Position numbers and translations under genes: made by a program | Notes under the pieces: generated by a model | Seen by the model: the letters and a program-made list of their open reading frames with translations, nothing else | The model's database searches: none | Told to the model about the DNA's origin: nothing | Assembly (NCBI GenBank): GCA_029262715.1 | Contig: JAJCYX010000181.1 | Location: forward strand, 1-6,210 | Length of the DNA stretch: 6,210 nt | Origin: Chloroflexota bacterium | GTDB taxonomy: Bacteria > Chloroflexota > Dehalococcoidia > Lucifugimonadales > Lucifugimonadaceae | Direction of reading: 5' to 3' | In this document: piece after piece, positions 1-5,971 of the stretch | How the letters are laid out: each line of letters begins with the position of its first letter | Position numbering within the stretch: position 1 is the stretch's first letter

Positions 1-689
1 CCAGCTTCGAAGCCGATCTCAACCTCTTCCGGCCCATCTGGCGTGTCTGCGATGGGACGGGTCCACGAGTAAGCGTCCTCAGGTGGAGAAACCCAGGTGT
101 CTTCGAGATCTTCACCCTCGATAGCCTGACCCCAGAGATTCCTGTCGATCGAATAGACACGCTGATCGTCGCCTACTTCACGAAGCTCCAGGCCTGCCTT
201 GGCGGCGTACTGCTTCTCTTCATCGCGGCTCATCCCCCATTCACGCGCCGGGGCGATGATGCGCAGAGGCTGTCCGTGTGCGGAGAGCGTTTTCACACCA
301 GCATCAAATCGCACCTGATCATTGCCTTTGCCTGTGCAGCCATGAGCGACTGCTGTGGCCCCGGTCTGGCGTGCGGCCTCAACCAGCTTCTTAGCCATCA
401 GCGGGCGGCCAAGCGCTGTCGAGAGAGCGTAAGCGCCCTCATAGAGCGCAGCCGCCTTCAACCCGCGCCAGACGTAGTCGTCTACAAATTCGTCTCGTAC
501 ATCCCAGATCAATGATTCGACCGCTCCGGCTGCTGCTGCTCGCTCCCTGACTCCCTCGATCTCAGGACCTGCCCCGAGGTCAACCGTGAGTGTGACGACG
601 TCCATGTCGTACTGTTCCTGGATCCAAACAACGGAGATTGTTGAGTCCATGCCCCCGCTGTATGCGAGTACACATTTTTCTCTTGCCAT
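1..689 (-). CDS. argG: Argininosuccinate synthase, N-terminal 229 codons (runs off left edge)
   Basis: The product is the cytoplasmic enzyme that condenses citrulline and aspartate with ATP to give argininosuccinate, the penultimate step to arginine. I translated the minus strand by hand: it is open without a stop from the ATG at 689 to base 1, and the family is usually about 400 residues, so the C-terminal part is missing. Visible motifs are the N-type PP-loop YSGGMDST (residues 10-17) and the second family signature GCTGKGNDQVRF (117-128), which carries citrulline/aspartate-binding residues. The start is secure: an in-frame TAG lies two codons upstream, and AAAGAAGG at 701-708 (minus sense) is a Shine-Dalgarno with a longish 11-nt spacing. 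The gene lies about 170 nt beyond the argD terminator, so it probably has its own promoter. The PP-loop reads MDST where the family normally has LDTS. The family assignment is firm. Confidence 0.94.
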   Translation of the reverse strand, partial: MAREKCVLAYSGGMDSTISVVWIQEQYDMDVVTLTVDLGAGPEIEGVRERAAAAGAVESLIWDVRDEFVDDYVWRGLKAAALYEGAYALSTALGRPLMAKKLVEAARQTGATAVAHGCTGKGNDQVRFDAGVKTLSAHGQPLRIIAPAREWGMSRDEEKQYAAKAGLELREVGDDQRVYSIDRNLWGQAIEGEDLEDTWVSPPEDAYSWTRPIADTPDGPEEVEIGFEA

Positions 690-745
690 GAGCTACTGCG
701 CCTTCTTTGGCTGATTGACTATGTAGGGACGATCAAGTTCGCGAT

Positions 746-759
746 TACACAATTGTGTA
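746..759. promoter_or_regulatory. 14-bp perfect palindrome upstream of argG, candidate operator
   Basis: TACACAATTGTGTA is a perfect inverted repeat centred about 64 nt before the argG start codon. On the minus strand its end forms TGTAAT (749-744), a 5/6 match to a -10 box, but I see no good -35 at 16-18 nt. A repressor site overlapping an argG promoter is plausible. It does not resemble the usual ArgR box (TGAAT-N4-ATTCA type). No binding protein can be named from the sequence. Confidence 0.4.
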
Positions 760-855
760 TCAGGTAAGGCACGGTGTCACGCCGATCTCACTTGTGAATG
801 GTAGACGGACAGAAAATGACCATCACGAAGCGATGTGATAGGGACCTGAATTCAG

Positions 856-889
856 AAAAAGAGAGCGCAGCCGTTGCTGGCTGCGCTCT
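856..889 (-). terminator. Intrinsic terminator of argD
   Basis: A perfect 11-bp GC-rich stem (862-872 with 879-889, arms AGAGCGCAGCC and GGCTGCGCTCT) with a 6-nt loop is followed on the minus strand by T5 (860-856). It begins 27 nt after the argD stop codon. It is a textbook rho-independent terminator and separates argD from argG. On the plus strand only a weak TTTT (894-897) follows, so the minus orientation is the functional one. Confidence 0.88.
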
Positions 890-916
890 ATGATTTTCAC
901 GATCGTAGTGAAGAAC

Positions 917-2122
917 CTACTCGGCGCTGGTCTTTTCCAGGGCAGCGTCGAGTATCTCAATCGCCTTGTCGATCTCTTCAATTGAGACGGTGAGTGGTGG
1001 CATGAATCGAAGAGTATTTGGTCGTACCGCATTCAGTAGCAGTCCGTTTTCCAGGCTTTCTGCAACGGTTGGCCCTGCGATATCTCGCGTCATCTCCATG
1101 CCAATGAGCAGGCCAAGACCACGTATCTCCTTGATGAAGTCGTACTTCTCATTGAGTGCGGTCAGCTTACCGATGAGGTGGGCGCTGGCAGCCAGCGACT
1201 TCTCGGGAATGTTTTCATCGACCATTACTTTGGCTGCTGCAGCACCTGCCGCAGTGGTCAGTGCGTTCCCGCCGAACGTCGATCCGTGGTCTCCGGGTTC
1301 GAGAACAGAACAGAACTCTTTGCAGGTAAACGCGCCGAGTGGTGCGCCTGAGCCAAGCGCCTTTCCAAGTGTCATCACGTCTGGCTCGACGCCTTCGAAC
1401 TGCTGGTAGCCGAACATCGTGCCGAGTCGTCCCATTCCGGTCTGCACCTCGTCGAGCATGAACAGAATGTTCTTCTCGTGGCAGAAGTCCATCACAGCCT
1501 TCAGATAGCCGTCGTCCGGCATATTCACGCCGCCTTCACCCTGAACCGGCTCCAAAAGCACAGCGCACGTTGAGTCGGGGCTGTAAGCAGCCTTGATGGC
1601 CTCCAGATCGTTGTACGGGACGTTTGTGAACCCTGGCATAAGCGGGCGCCAGTTTTCCTGGTAGGCGGGTTGACCAGTCGCTGCCATCATCGCCTGGGTG
1701 CGACCGTGGAACGAGTTCAGCGTGGTGATTATCTCAACTGCACCGTTCAGCTTAAGCTTGCCCCACTTGCGGGCTAGCTTCGCCGCGCCTTCGTTCGCCT
1801 CGGCTCCTGAGTTACAGAAGAAGACGCGATCAACGGCAGAGTTTTCAACAATGAGTTGCGCAAGCGGTAACTGCGGAACTGTGTAGAACAGATTCGACAT
1901 CTGCAGGATCTTGCCCGCCTGATCCTGAATGGCCTTAGTCACATCAGGATGACTGTGCCCTAGATTCAATACAGCCCAACCGGCTGTGAAATCCAGGTAC
2001 TCCTTGCCATCGTTGTCGAACACCTTTGTGCCCTCACCTCGGACCAGCACAGGCGGCATGCGTCGCACGACCTGCATGTAGTACTTCGCTTCTAGATCTT
2101 TGTATTCGGCAGTGCTGGTCAT
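917..2122 (-). CDS. argD: Acetylornithine aminotransferase (class III PLP aminotransferase)
   Basis: This cytoplasmic PLP enzyme converts N-acetylglutamate 5-semialdehyde and glutamate to N-acetylornithine and 2-oxoglutarate. Its 401 residues match the usual length. Visible elements are the cofactor phosphate loop NSGAEAN (104-110), SFHGRT (137-142), LDEVQTG with the PLP-ring aspartate D224 (223-229), TLGKALG with the Schiff-base lysine K254 (251-257), GSTFGGNAL (280-288), and R372 in RFMPP for the substrate carboxylate. The ATG at 2122 is preceded by GAGGG at a 6-nt spacing. The gene is followed by a strong intrinsic terminator (856-889) and preceded by a 326-nt gap facing the divergent lipoprotein gene. 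A weak TATATT (2253-2248) could be its -10 box. Related class III enzymes (ornithine, succinylornithine or 4-aminobutyrate aminotransferases) share these motifs, but the argB/argJ/argG neighbours favour ArgD. Confidence 0.94.
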   Translation of the reverse strand: MTSTAEYKDLEAKYYMQVVRRMPPVLVRGEGTKVFDNDGKEYLDFTAGWAVLNLGHSHPDVTKAIQDQAGKILQMSNLFYTVPQLPLAQLIVENSAVDRVFFCNSGAEANEGAAKLARKWGKLKLNGAVEIITTLNSFHGRTQAMMAATGQPAYQENWRPLMPGFTNVPYNDLEAIKAAYSPDSTCAVLLEPVQGEGGVNMPDDGYLKAVMDFCHEKNILFMLDEVQTGMGRLGTMFGYQQFEGVEPDVMTLGKALGSGAPLGAFTCKEFCSVLEPGDHGSTFGGNALTTAAGAAAAKVMVDENIPEKSLAASAHLIGKLTALNEKYDFIKEIRGLGLLIGMEMTRDIAGPTVAESLENGLLLNAVRPNTLRFMPPLTVSIEEIDKAIEILDAALEKTSAE

Positions 2123-2448
2123 CTTTCGCCCTCGTTCCTTTGCGCGATTTGGGCAGTTTGGAGCTCAATCCTGCTCGATTTTGCCTGAGGCTGATCCATC
2201 AATTGGATCAAGCGTCTGGTGAGGCCTTTTTAGAGCAGAGGGGTCGAAATATAACGCAATCTGGCGTGCCGGGCGAACCAAGTTCGTGTGATGCAGCAAT
2301 TTGGTACATGAGCATTCCTGTATGAGCCAAATCTAGGCCGAATGATCCATACAGTCGGTTCGGGTTTGATTTTAGTGTTGAGCCTGCAGACCGAATCTTT
2401 CTCGATTTGCGAAGAGAGCCAGATGGTGTTCGTTACGGGGGATACCTC
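2123..2448. other. Divergent intergenic region between argD and the lipoprotein gene
   Basis: These 326 bases lie between two genes transcribed away from each other and must hold both promoters. I see no convincing coding frame, tRNA or complete -35/-10 pair. The best -10-like box for argD is TATATT on the minus strand (2253-2248), with only a poor TTCGCC partner 18 nt upstream. For the plus gene no acceptable box pair was found. Imperfect inverted repeats lie at 2192-2210 and 2299-2304/2327-2332 (ATTTGG with CCAAAT). Confidence 0.5.
2192..2210. repeat. 7-bp inverted repeat in the argD leader, possible operator or hairpin
   Basis: TGATCCA (2192-2198) and TGGATCA (2204-2210) flank a 5-nt loop. 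One bulged A allows two more G-C pairs, and GCCT (2183-2186) with AGGC (2222-2225) could close an outer stem. On the plus strand T5 follows at 2227-2231, giving a terminator-like shape antisense to the argD leader. It may instead be a protein-binding dyad 70-88 nt ahead of the argD start. Function is unproven. Confidence 0.33.
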
Positions 2449-3399
2449 ATGAATTTTCGTGCCAACAAGCGACTTCTTGGACTGATGCTGGCGCCGTTTG
2501 CGCTGTTCACAGCCTGTGTGGGACTCACTCCCGAAGAGCAGGCTGAGTACAAAGAGCTTCAGGAAGAGGTTCGCAGAATCCAGGTAGATGAGATACAGCC
2601 TCGTCAGAATGGCCTGAACCAGATCATCGAAGGCAAGCTTGTCGTCGATGTGAAGGAGATTCAAGAGCAGGTCAATCAGATTCGGAACGAGAGACTCGAG
2701 CCGCTGAACAAGCAGCTTGCCACGTTGAGATCTGGTGATCAGTTCCAGGCAGCACCCGGCACGCGTGTTGAGCTACAGGAGTTGAACCGTCGGCTCGACG
2801 AATTGAAGCAGCTTTACTCTGCCATTCAGGCGCAGATAGACGAGCACCGAGGCCAACTCCTGGCAGCCAAAGAGGCATCCGCCGAGCAGCTCGAAGCCGA
2901 GATCACAGGACTTGAGTTGAAACTCAAGGCGACAGAGGACGATACGGCTGCCGAAGAGATTGAGGCACGGATTCACGAACTGCGAGAAGAGATCGAGAGA
3001 CGGCACGGGGCCATCGCAGAGCAGTTTGGCGTTTTGATCCACACCCTTGAAATCTCTCTCCACGATGTCTCCGAGGAGAAGGAACAGATAGCTCGCAATA
3101 TTCACGAGATTGAACTGTCTGCTCCTGAGGAGTTGGAGAAGGCGATTGAGGAGCTCGAGAATGTTCTCGAACAGATCATTTCGACGGAGCTTCGCCCTCT
3201 GATTGAGAAACTCAACGAGGCAACAGTTGGCGGCGATCCGAATGAGGTGAACCGTCAGCAGTTGAGGGAAGAGATCGAGGAGTGGCTGGTTAAGATCACC
3301 GCTCTACGAGCCCGCATGAACGAGCTGACGACCAAGTCATTCCAGTCATTGCTCGGTGGACTTGATCTCAGTGTGTTTGCTGGGCTGGGTAGCAAATAG
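2449..3399 (+). CDS. Predicted coiled-coil lipoprotein, family not recognised
   Basis: This encodes a 316-residue protein. The N-terminus is a lipoprotein-type signal: basic residues (R4, K7, R8), a hydrophobic stretch LLGLMLAPFALF (9-20) and a likely lipidated C23 in LFTAC. The phenylalanine at -3 makes the lipobox slightly non-standard. The mature part is rich in E, Q, L, I and R, has no further membrane segment, and is almost all predicted helix with heptad-like stretches at about 27-95, 105-190 and 205-295. A loop around 96-106 and another near 260-266 (VGGDPNE) break it. The tail is hydrophobic and Gly/Leu rich (LLGGLDLSVFAGLG, 301-314). I chose the ATG at 2449 because GGGGGA stands 6 nt before it and the signal peptide begins there; an in-frame TTG at 2407 lacks both. 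It lies alone on the plus strand, ending 79 nt from the convergent argB. I know of no link to arginine synthesis; an extracytoplasmic structural or scaffold role is only a guess. Confidence 0.82.
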   Translation: MNFRANKRLLGLMLAPFALFTACVGLTPEEQAEYKELQEEVRRIQVDEIQPRQNGLNQIIEGKLVVDVKEIQEQVNQIRNERLEPLNKQLATLRSGDQFQAAPGTRVELQELNRRLDELKQLYSAIQAQIDEHRGQLLAAKEASAEQLEAEITGLELKLKATEDDTAAEEIEARIHELREEIERRHGAIAEQFGVLIHTLEISLHDVSEEKEQIARNIHEIELSAPEELEKAIEELENVLEQIISTELRPLIEKLNEATVGGDPNEVNRQQLREEIEEWLVKITALRARMNELTTKSFQSLLGGLDLSVFAGLGSK

Positions 3400-3421
3400 T
3401 CAGCTCAATCACCCAAAGTTG

Positions 3422-3465
3422 AATTCAGAACGGACCGGTGAACAGTCACCGGTCCGTTCTGAATT
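3422..3465. terminator. 44-bp palindrome between convergent genes, bidirectional terminator
   Basis: Two perfect 20-bp arms (3422-3441 and 3446-3465) enclose a 4-nt loop (ACAG in plus sense). It fills the gap between the stop of the lipoprotein gene (3399) and that of argB (3479), where both transcripts must end. The stem begins and ends with AATT, but neither side has a good T-run (plus: AATTTACTG). Termination therefore relies on stem strength, or the hairpin acts as a 3' stabiliser. The AGAACGGA stem core recurs in the terminator at 5765-5790. Confidence 0.8.
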
Positions 3466-3478
3466 TACTGGCATGAAT

Positions 3479-4291
3479 TCATACTATTCGGGTGCCCACA
3501 TCCTCGCCTGCACAACAACGGAGCAACGCCCCTGCTTCACGTCCGTCGATGATATGCCCTGATGCCACGGTTTCCAGTGCGTCGGCGCACGCCTCGATCT
3601 TCGGGATCATCCCACCTGCCGCTATTCCACCTGCGATCAGATCGTACGCCTGTCTTTTGGTCATTCTTGGAATGAGTCTGCGCGTGGCGTCGAGCACGCC
3701 CGAGACATCTGTCTGGAAGATCAGTCGATCGGCGTCGAGTGCCCTTGCGATGTGACCGGCTGAGGTGTCGGCATTTACGTTCAATATGCGAGGTTCTGAG
3801 CCTTCAGTTGGATCTTCCTGCGGCACAGACCGCAGCGCTATCGGCGCGATAACTGGAATCAAGCCGGCATCCAGCAACGTTTTGATGGGCTGTACATCTG
3901 TTTCAATAATCTTGCCGACATAGCCGAGAGCTTCGTCCATCACCTCAGCCTTGAGCATCCCTCCGGAAACGCCCGTAAGACCGACCGCCTTCGCTCCATT
4001 AGCGTCGAACTCCGCAACCAACTCCGAGTTGACCAGTCCGGCCAACACTGCTACTGCCACATCGAGAGTCGCACTGTCCGTCTTGCGTAGCCCCCGCACG
4101 AACACAGGCTGAATCCCCTGCATAGCCACCCATCGGGAGATGATCTTGCCACCACCGTGCACCACGACCGGCTTTGCGCCACGGTTCCAGAGGTCGATCA
4201 CGTCGGGTACGGTGCTATCTCCCTCGCCCAGGGTTGATCCGCCGATCTTGATGACGATCACTTTGCCGGAGACTTCGTTGTTGCTCACCAT
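3479..4291 (-). CDS. argB: N-acetylglutamate kinase
   Basis: The product is the cytoplasmic amino-acid kinase that phosphorylates N-acetylglutamate with ATP, the second step of arginine synthesis. Its 270 residues lie within the family range. Visible motifs are VIVIKIGGST with catalytic K15 (11-20), the glycine loop VHGGGK (44-49), substrate-binding FVRGLRKTD with R66 (64-72; usually GLRVTD), LNVNADTSA (170-178) and GGMIPK with the second catalytic lysine K231 (226-231). Only about ten residues precede the first strand, so the N-terminal helix of arginine-sensitive hexameric enzymes appears absent. This points by inference to an arginine-insensitive form. The ATG at 4291 is the likely start; GTG at 4288 is possible. 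The Shine-Dalgarno is poor (GGGAAG about 11 nt away). The gene follows argJ after 111 nt, consistent with a joint argJ-argB unit unless the weak hairpin at 4328-4362 interrupts it. Confidence 0.94.
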   Translation of the reverse strand: MVSNNEVSGKVIVIKIGGSTLGEGDSTVPDVIDLWNRGAKPVVVHGGGKIISRWVAMQGIQPVFVRGLRKTDSATLDVAVAVLAGLVNSELVAEFDANGAKAVGLTGVSGGMLKAEVMDEALGYVGKIIETDVQPIKTLLDAGLIPVIAPIALRSVPQEDPTEGSEPRILNVNADTSAGHIARALDADRLIFQTDVSGVLDATRRLIPRMTKRQAYDLIAGGIAAGGMIPKIEACADALETVASGHIIDGREAGALLRCCAGEDVGTRIV

Positions 4292-4327
4292 GGTGCCCGG
4301 CGCTTCCCGAAAATGGCGCGCGTACTG

Positions 4328-4362
4328 AAAAAGCTAGCAACCTGCCGCTTCTTTGCTGGAGC
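4328..4362 (-). terminator. Weak bulged hairpin plus T5 in the argJ-argB gap, possible attenuator
   Basis: On the minus strand GCT-CC-AGCAA (4362-4353) can pair with TTGCT-AGC (4340-4333), giving 8 bp with a 2-nt bulge and a 12-nt loop. TTTTT (4332-4328) follows directly. A competing 5-bp stem (CCGCT/AGCGG, 4345-4349 with 4360-4364) overlaps it. The stem is weak, so partial termination or 3' processing is likelier than full termination. It could also be chance. Confidence 0.33.
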
Positions 4363-4402
4363 GGTGTCTGAAAGATTGGACACAGGGACCGTCTCAGCAG
4401 GG

Positions 4403-5620
4403 CTAGGTGGTGTAAGCGGAGTTGAAGACGACGTACTCTTCGGTGAGATCACAGCCCCAAGCGGTACCTCGGCCCTCACCGACGTCCAGTTCGACACGAA
4501 TGCGCACCTCGTCCTGTCCGAGCGCAGAGACGACGCTCTGGACGTTGTAGGCGATTGCCTTCCCTTCGGCGACGATCTGGATATCGTTGATGAAAACCCG
4601 TAGCTTGGGCTCTTCGAGCTTGACCTCGCTCTTTCCGAGGGCCATCAGGATGCGCCCCCAGTTTGGGTCTCGTCCGTATATAGCGGTCTTGACCAGCAGC
4701 GATGAAGCGATTGACCTGGCTGCCTTCCGCGCGTCCTCGTGGGATTCTGCGCCTTCAACTCTTGCTTCGATCAGCGTTCGGGCTCCCTCGCCATCACGTG
4801 CGATCTCTTTTGCGAGGTGACGGGCGACGATAAACAGCGCCTGCTTGAACTCTTCGGAAGATTCATCGCCACCTGAGATGGTCGGGTTGCCGGCTGCACC
4901 ATTTGCCATCAGCAGCACGGTGTCGTTCGTGCTCTGGTCACCGTCGATGTCGATCTGGTTGAATGTGAGCTGAACCACTTCAGACAACGCTTGACGCATG
5001 AAGGCATTTTCAACTTCGGCGTCGGTCGTGATGAAGGCCAGCATGGTTGCCATGTTCGGGTGGATCATTCCGGCACCCTTGGAGGCACCGCCTATGGTCA
5101 CTGTCGATCCACCGACCTTGAAGCTGGCTGCGATGTGCTTTGTGCGAGTGTCCGTGGTGAGGATGGCGTTGGCGAACTCGTCGCCCCCGTCCTCCTTTAG
5201 CGCGATCTGGGGAACGTGGTCTCGGATGAGCGCCATTGGCAGTTCGACGCCGATCACACCTGTAGAAGCAACTGCCACTTCGTCTGAGTTCACTCCCAAT
5301 TTATCGGCAGCGATGGACGCCATCTCCTGCGCGTCTTTCAGGCCGTACTCACCTACAGCGCAGTTCGCACATCCGCTGTTTGCGATGACACCACGAATGG
5401 TCCTGCCTGATTCCACCAGACCCTTCGTGACTGTGACCGAAGGAGATATAACCGAGTTCTGACTAAAGGTGCCTGCTGTGTCGCACGGCCTATCGGAATA
5501 GATGAGCCCGATGTCGAGCTTGCCTTCGCCTTGCGTCTTTATTCCAGCGAAGACGCCTCCGGCCAGGAAGCCGATTGGGGATGTGACACTACCAGCCTGG
5601 ACGATCTTAATATCACTCAT
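4403..5620 (-). CDS. argJ: Glutamate N-acetyltransferase / bifunctional ornithine acetyltransferase
   Basis: ArgJ transfers acetyl from N-acetylornithine to glutamate, regenerating N-acetylglutamate and releasing ornithine. Bifunctional forms also use acetyl-CoA, which cannot be decided here. The 405 residues fit the family. Visible are STGVIG with the oxyanion-hole pair T120-G121 (119-124), KGAGMIHPNMATML (181-194) in which self-cleavage between A191 and T192 gives alpha and beta chains with T192 as nucleophile, YGRDPNWGRIL (315-325), and the C-terminal AWGCDLT...NSAYTT (387-405). The reading frame stays open upstream to a TTG at 5719. I chose the ATG at 5620 because family homology starts there and only about a fifth of the 33 upstream codons begin with G, against a much higher share in real genes. 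No Shine-Dalgarno is visible before 5620. The gene probably leads an argJ-argB unit; argC is not adjacent upstream. Confidence 0.94.
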   Translation of the reverse strand: MSDIKIVQAGSVTSPIGFLAGGVFAGIKTQGEGKLDIGLIYSDRPCDTAGTFSQNSVISPSVTVTKGLVESGRTIRGVIANSGCANCAVGEYGLKDAQEMASIAADKLGVNSDEVAVASTGVIGVELPMALIRDHVPQIALKEDGGDEFANAILTTDTRTKHIAASFKVGGSTVTIGGASKGAGMIHPNMATMLAFITTDAEVENAFMRQALSEVVQLTFNQIDIDGDQSTNDTVLLMANGAAGNPTISGGDESSEEFKQALFIVARHLAKEIARDGEGARTLIEARVEGAESHEDARKAARSIASSLLVKTAIYGRDPNWGRILMALGKSEVKLEEPKLRVFINDIQIVAEGKAIAYNVQSVVSALGQDEVRIRVELDVGEGRGTAWGCDLTEEYVVFNSAYTT

Positions 5621-5741
5621 TGCGGTGTCTGTGTCGGCGGTATTGCGATGCCGCCGCAGCCCGTTTCGAGCACATGTGGCGAATCGCGTGATGGTGTTGG
5701 GACGCGTTAATAGGCTCAAGTTGAGAGCCAGATTGATGCTG

Positions 5742-5747
5742 AGTATA
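5742..5747 (-). promoter_or_regulatory. Candidate -10 box for argJ
   Basis: TATACT on the minus strand (5747-5742) is a 5/6 match to TATAAT, about 120 nt ahead of the argJ ATG and just downstream of the small-ORF terminator. A promoter is needed in this place. The -35 region at 17-18 nt spacing (TCTTTT or TTCTTT) is poor, so the call rests on the -10 box and position. Confidence 0.37.
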
Positions 5748-5764
5748 GCAGCGCGTGGTCACCG

Positions 5765-5790
5765 AAAAGAACGGATCGCGTAGTCCGTTC
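5765..5790 (-). terminator. Intrinsic terminator overlapping the stop of the small ORF
   Basis: On the minus strand GAACGGA (5790-5784) pairs perfectly with TCCGTTC (5775-5769) across an 8-nt loop and is followed at once by TTTT (5768-5765). The first stem bases overlap the TGA of the 60-residue ORF (5791-5789). It would end a transcript arriving from the right and isolate argJ from it. Confidence 0.75.
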
Positions 5791-5971
5791 AGGCTACTGC
5801 GGTCACTTCTTCGTAGGCATCCATTGCTCGGTCTTCGAGCTGCTCCAGCGTCTGTTGAGACACACCCTGGACCTCAGCGACACCCCACTCTCCGAGGGCA
5901 GCCAGCAAGCGCTGAACGGAATTCAACTCTGGCCGGGTGTCGATAGCGGTAGTGTCACGAAACTGTTGCAT
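5789..5971 (-). CDS. Small acidic protein of 60 residues, unknown function
   Basis: The protein is soluble-looking, with 11 acidic and 4 basic residues, no signal peptide and no membrane segment. It is likely two helices (about 15-27 and 38-57) around LLAALGEWGVAEVQGVS. I do not recognise a family. Coding character is good: 28 of 60 codons begin with G, whereas in the same frame upstream (79 codons to the window edge, without a stop) only 15 do. Coding therefore probably starts near the ATG at 5971. A terminator at the stop codon supports a separate transcript. No Shine-Dalgarno is visible before the ATG, so translation may be leaderless or begin otherwise. Alternatively it is the C-terminal end of a longer protein entering from the right, because the frame stays open to 6208. 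It precedes argJ by 168 nt, but nothing shows a shared role. Confidence 0.6.
   Translation of the reverse strand: MQQFRDTTAIDTRPELNSVQRLLAALGEWGVAEVQGVSQQTLEQLEDRAMDAYEEVTAVA

Noticed and set aside
966..1409. 147-codon plus-strand frame inside argD
   Set aside because: It is antisense to conserved ArgD residues, and its Ser/Pro-rich translation is typical of a shadow frame.
2338..2363. CCGAA/TTCGG inverted repeat before the lipoprotein gene
   Set aside because: It has only 5 bp and a 16-nt loop, with no supporting context.
2407..2448. 14-residue extension of the lipoprotein from a TTG
   Set aside because: It would put charged residues ahead of the signal peptide, and the GGGGGA ribosome site points to the ATG at 2449.
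2230..2664. 144-codon minus-strand open frame across the lipoprotein start and its upstream region
   Set aside because: It is antisense to the signal peptide and ribosome site of a much better gene, its product has no recognisable domain, and it has no ribosome site of its own.
4998..5462. 154-codon plus-strand frame inside argJ
   Set aside because: It is a shadow antisense to the ArgJ catalytic region, with no homology or ribosome site.
5621..5719. 33-residue N-terminal extension of ArgJ from a TTG
   Set aside because: It is Arg-rich, has few G-starting codons and no ribosome site, and ArgJ family homology starts at the ATG of 5620.
3417..5928. 10-bp inverted match AGTTGAATTC (3417-3426) and GAATTCAACT (5919-5928)
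   Set aside because: Matches of this length are expected by chance several times in a 6-kb window, and one copy lies inside a coding region.
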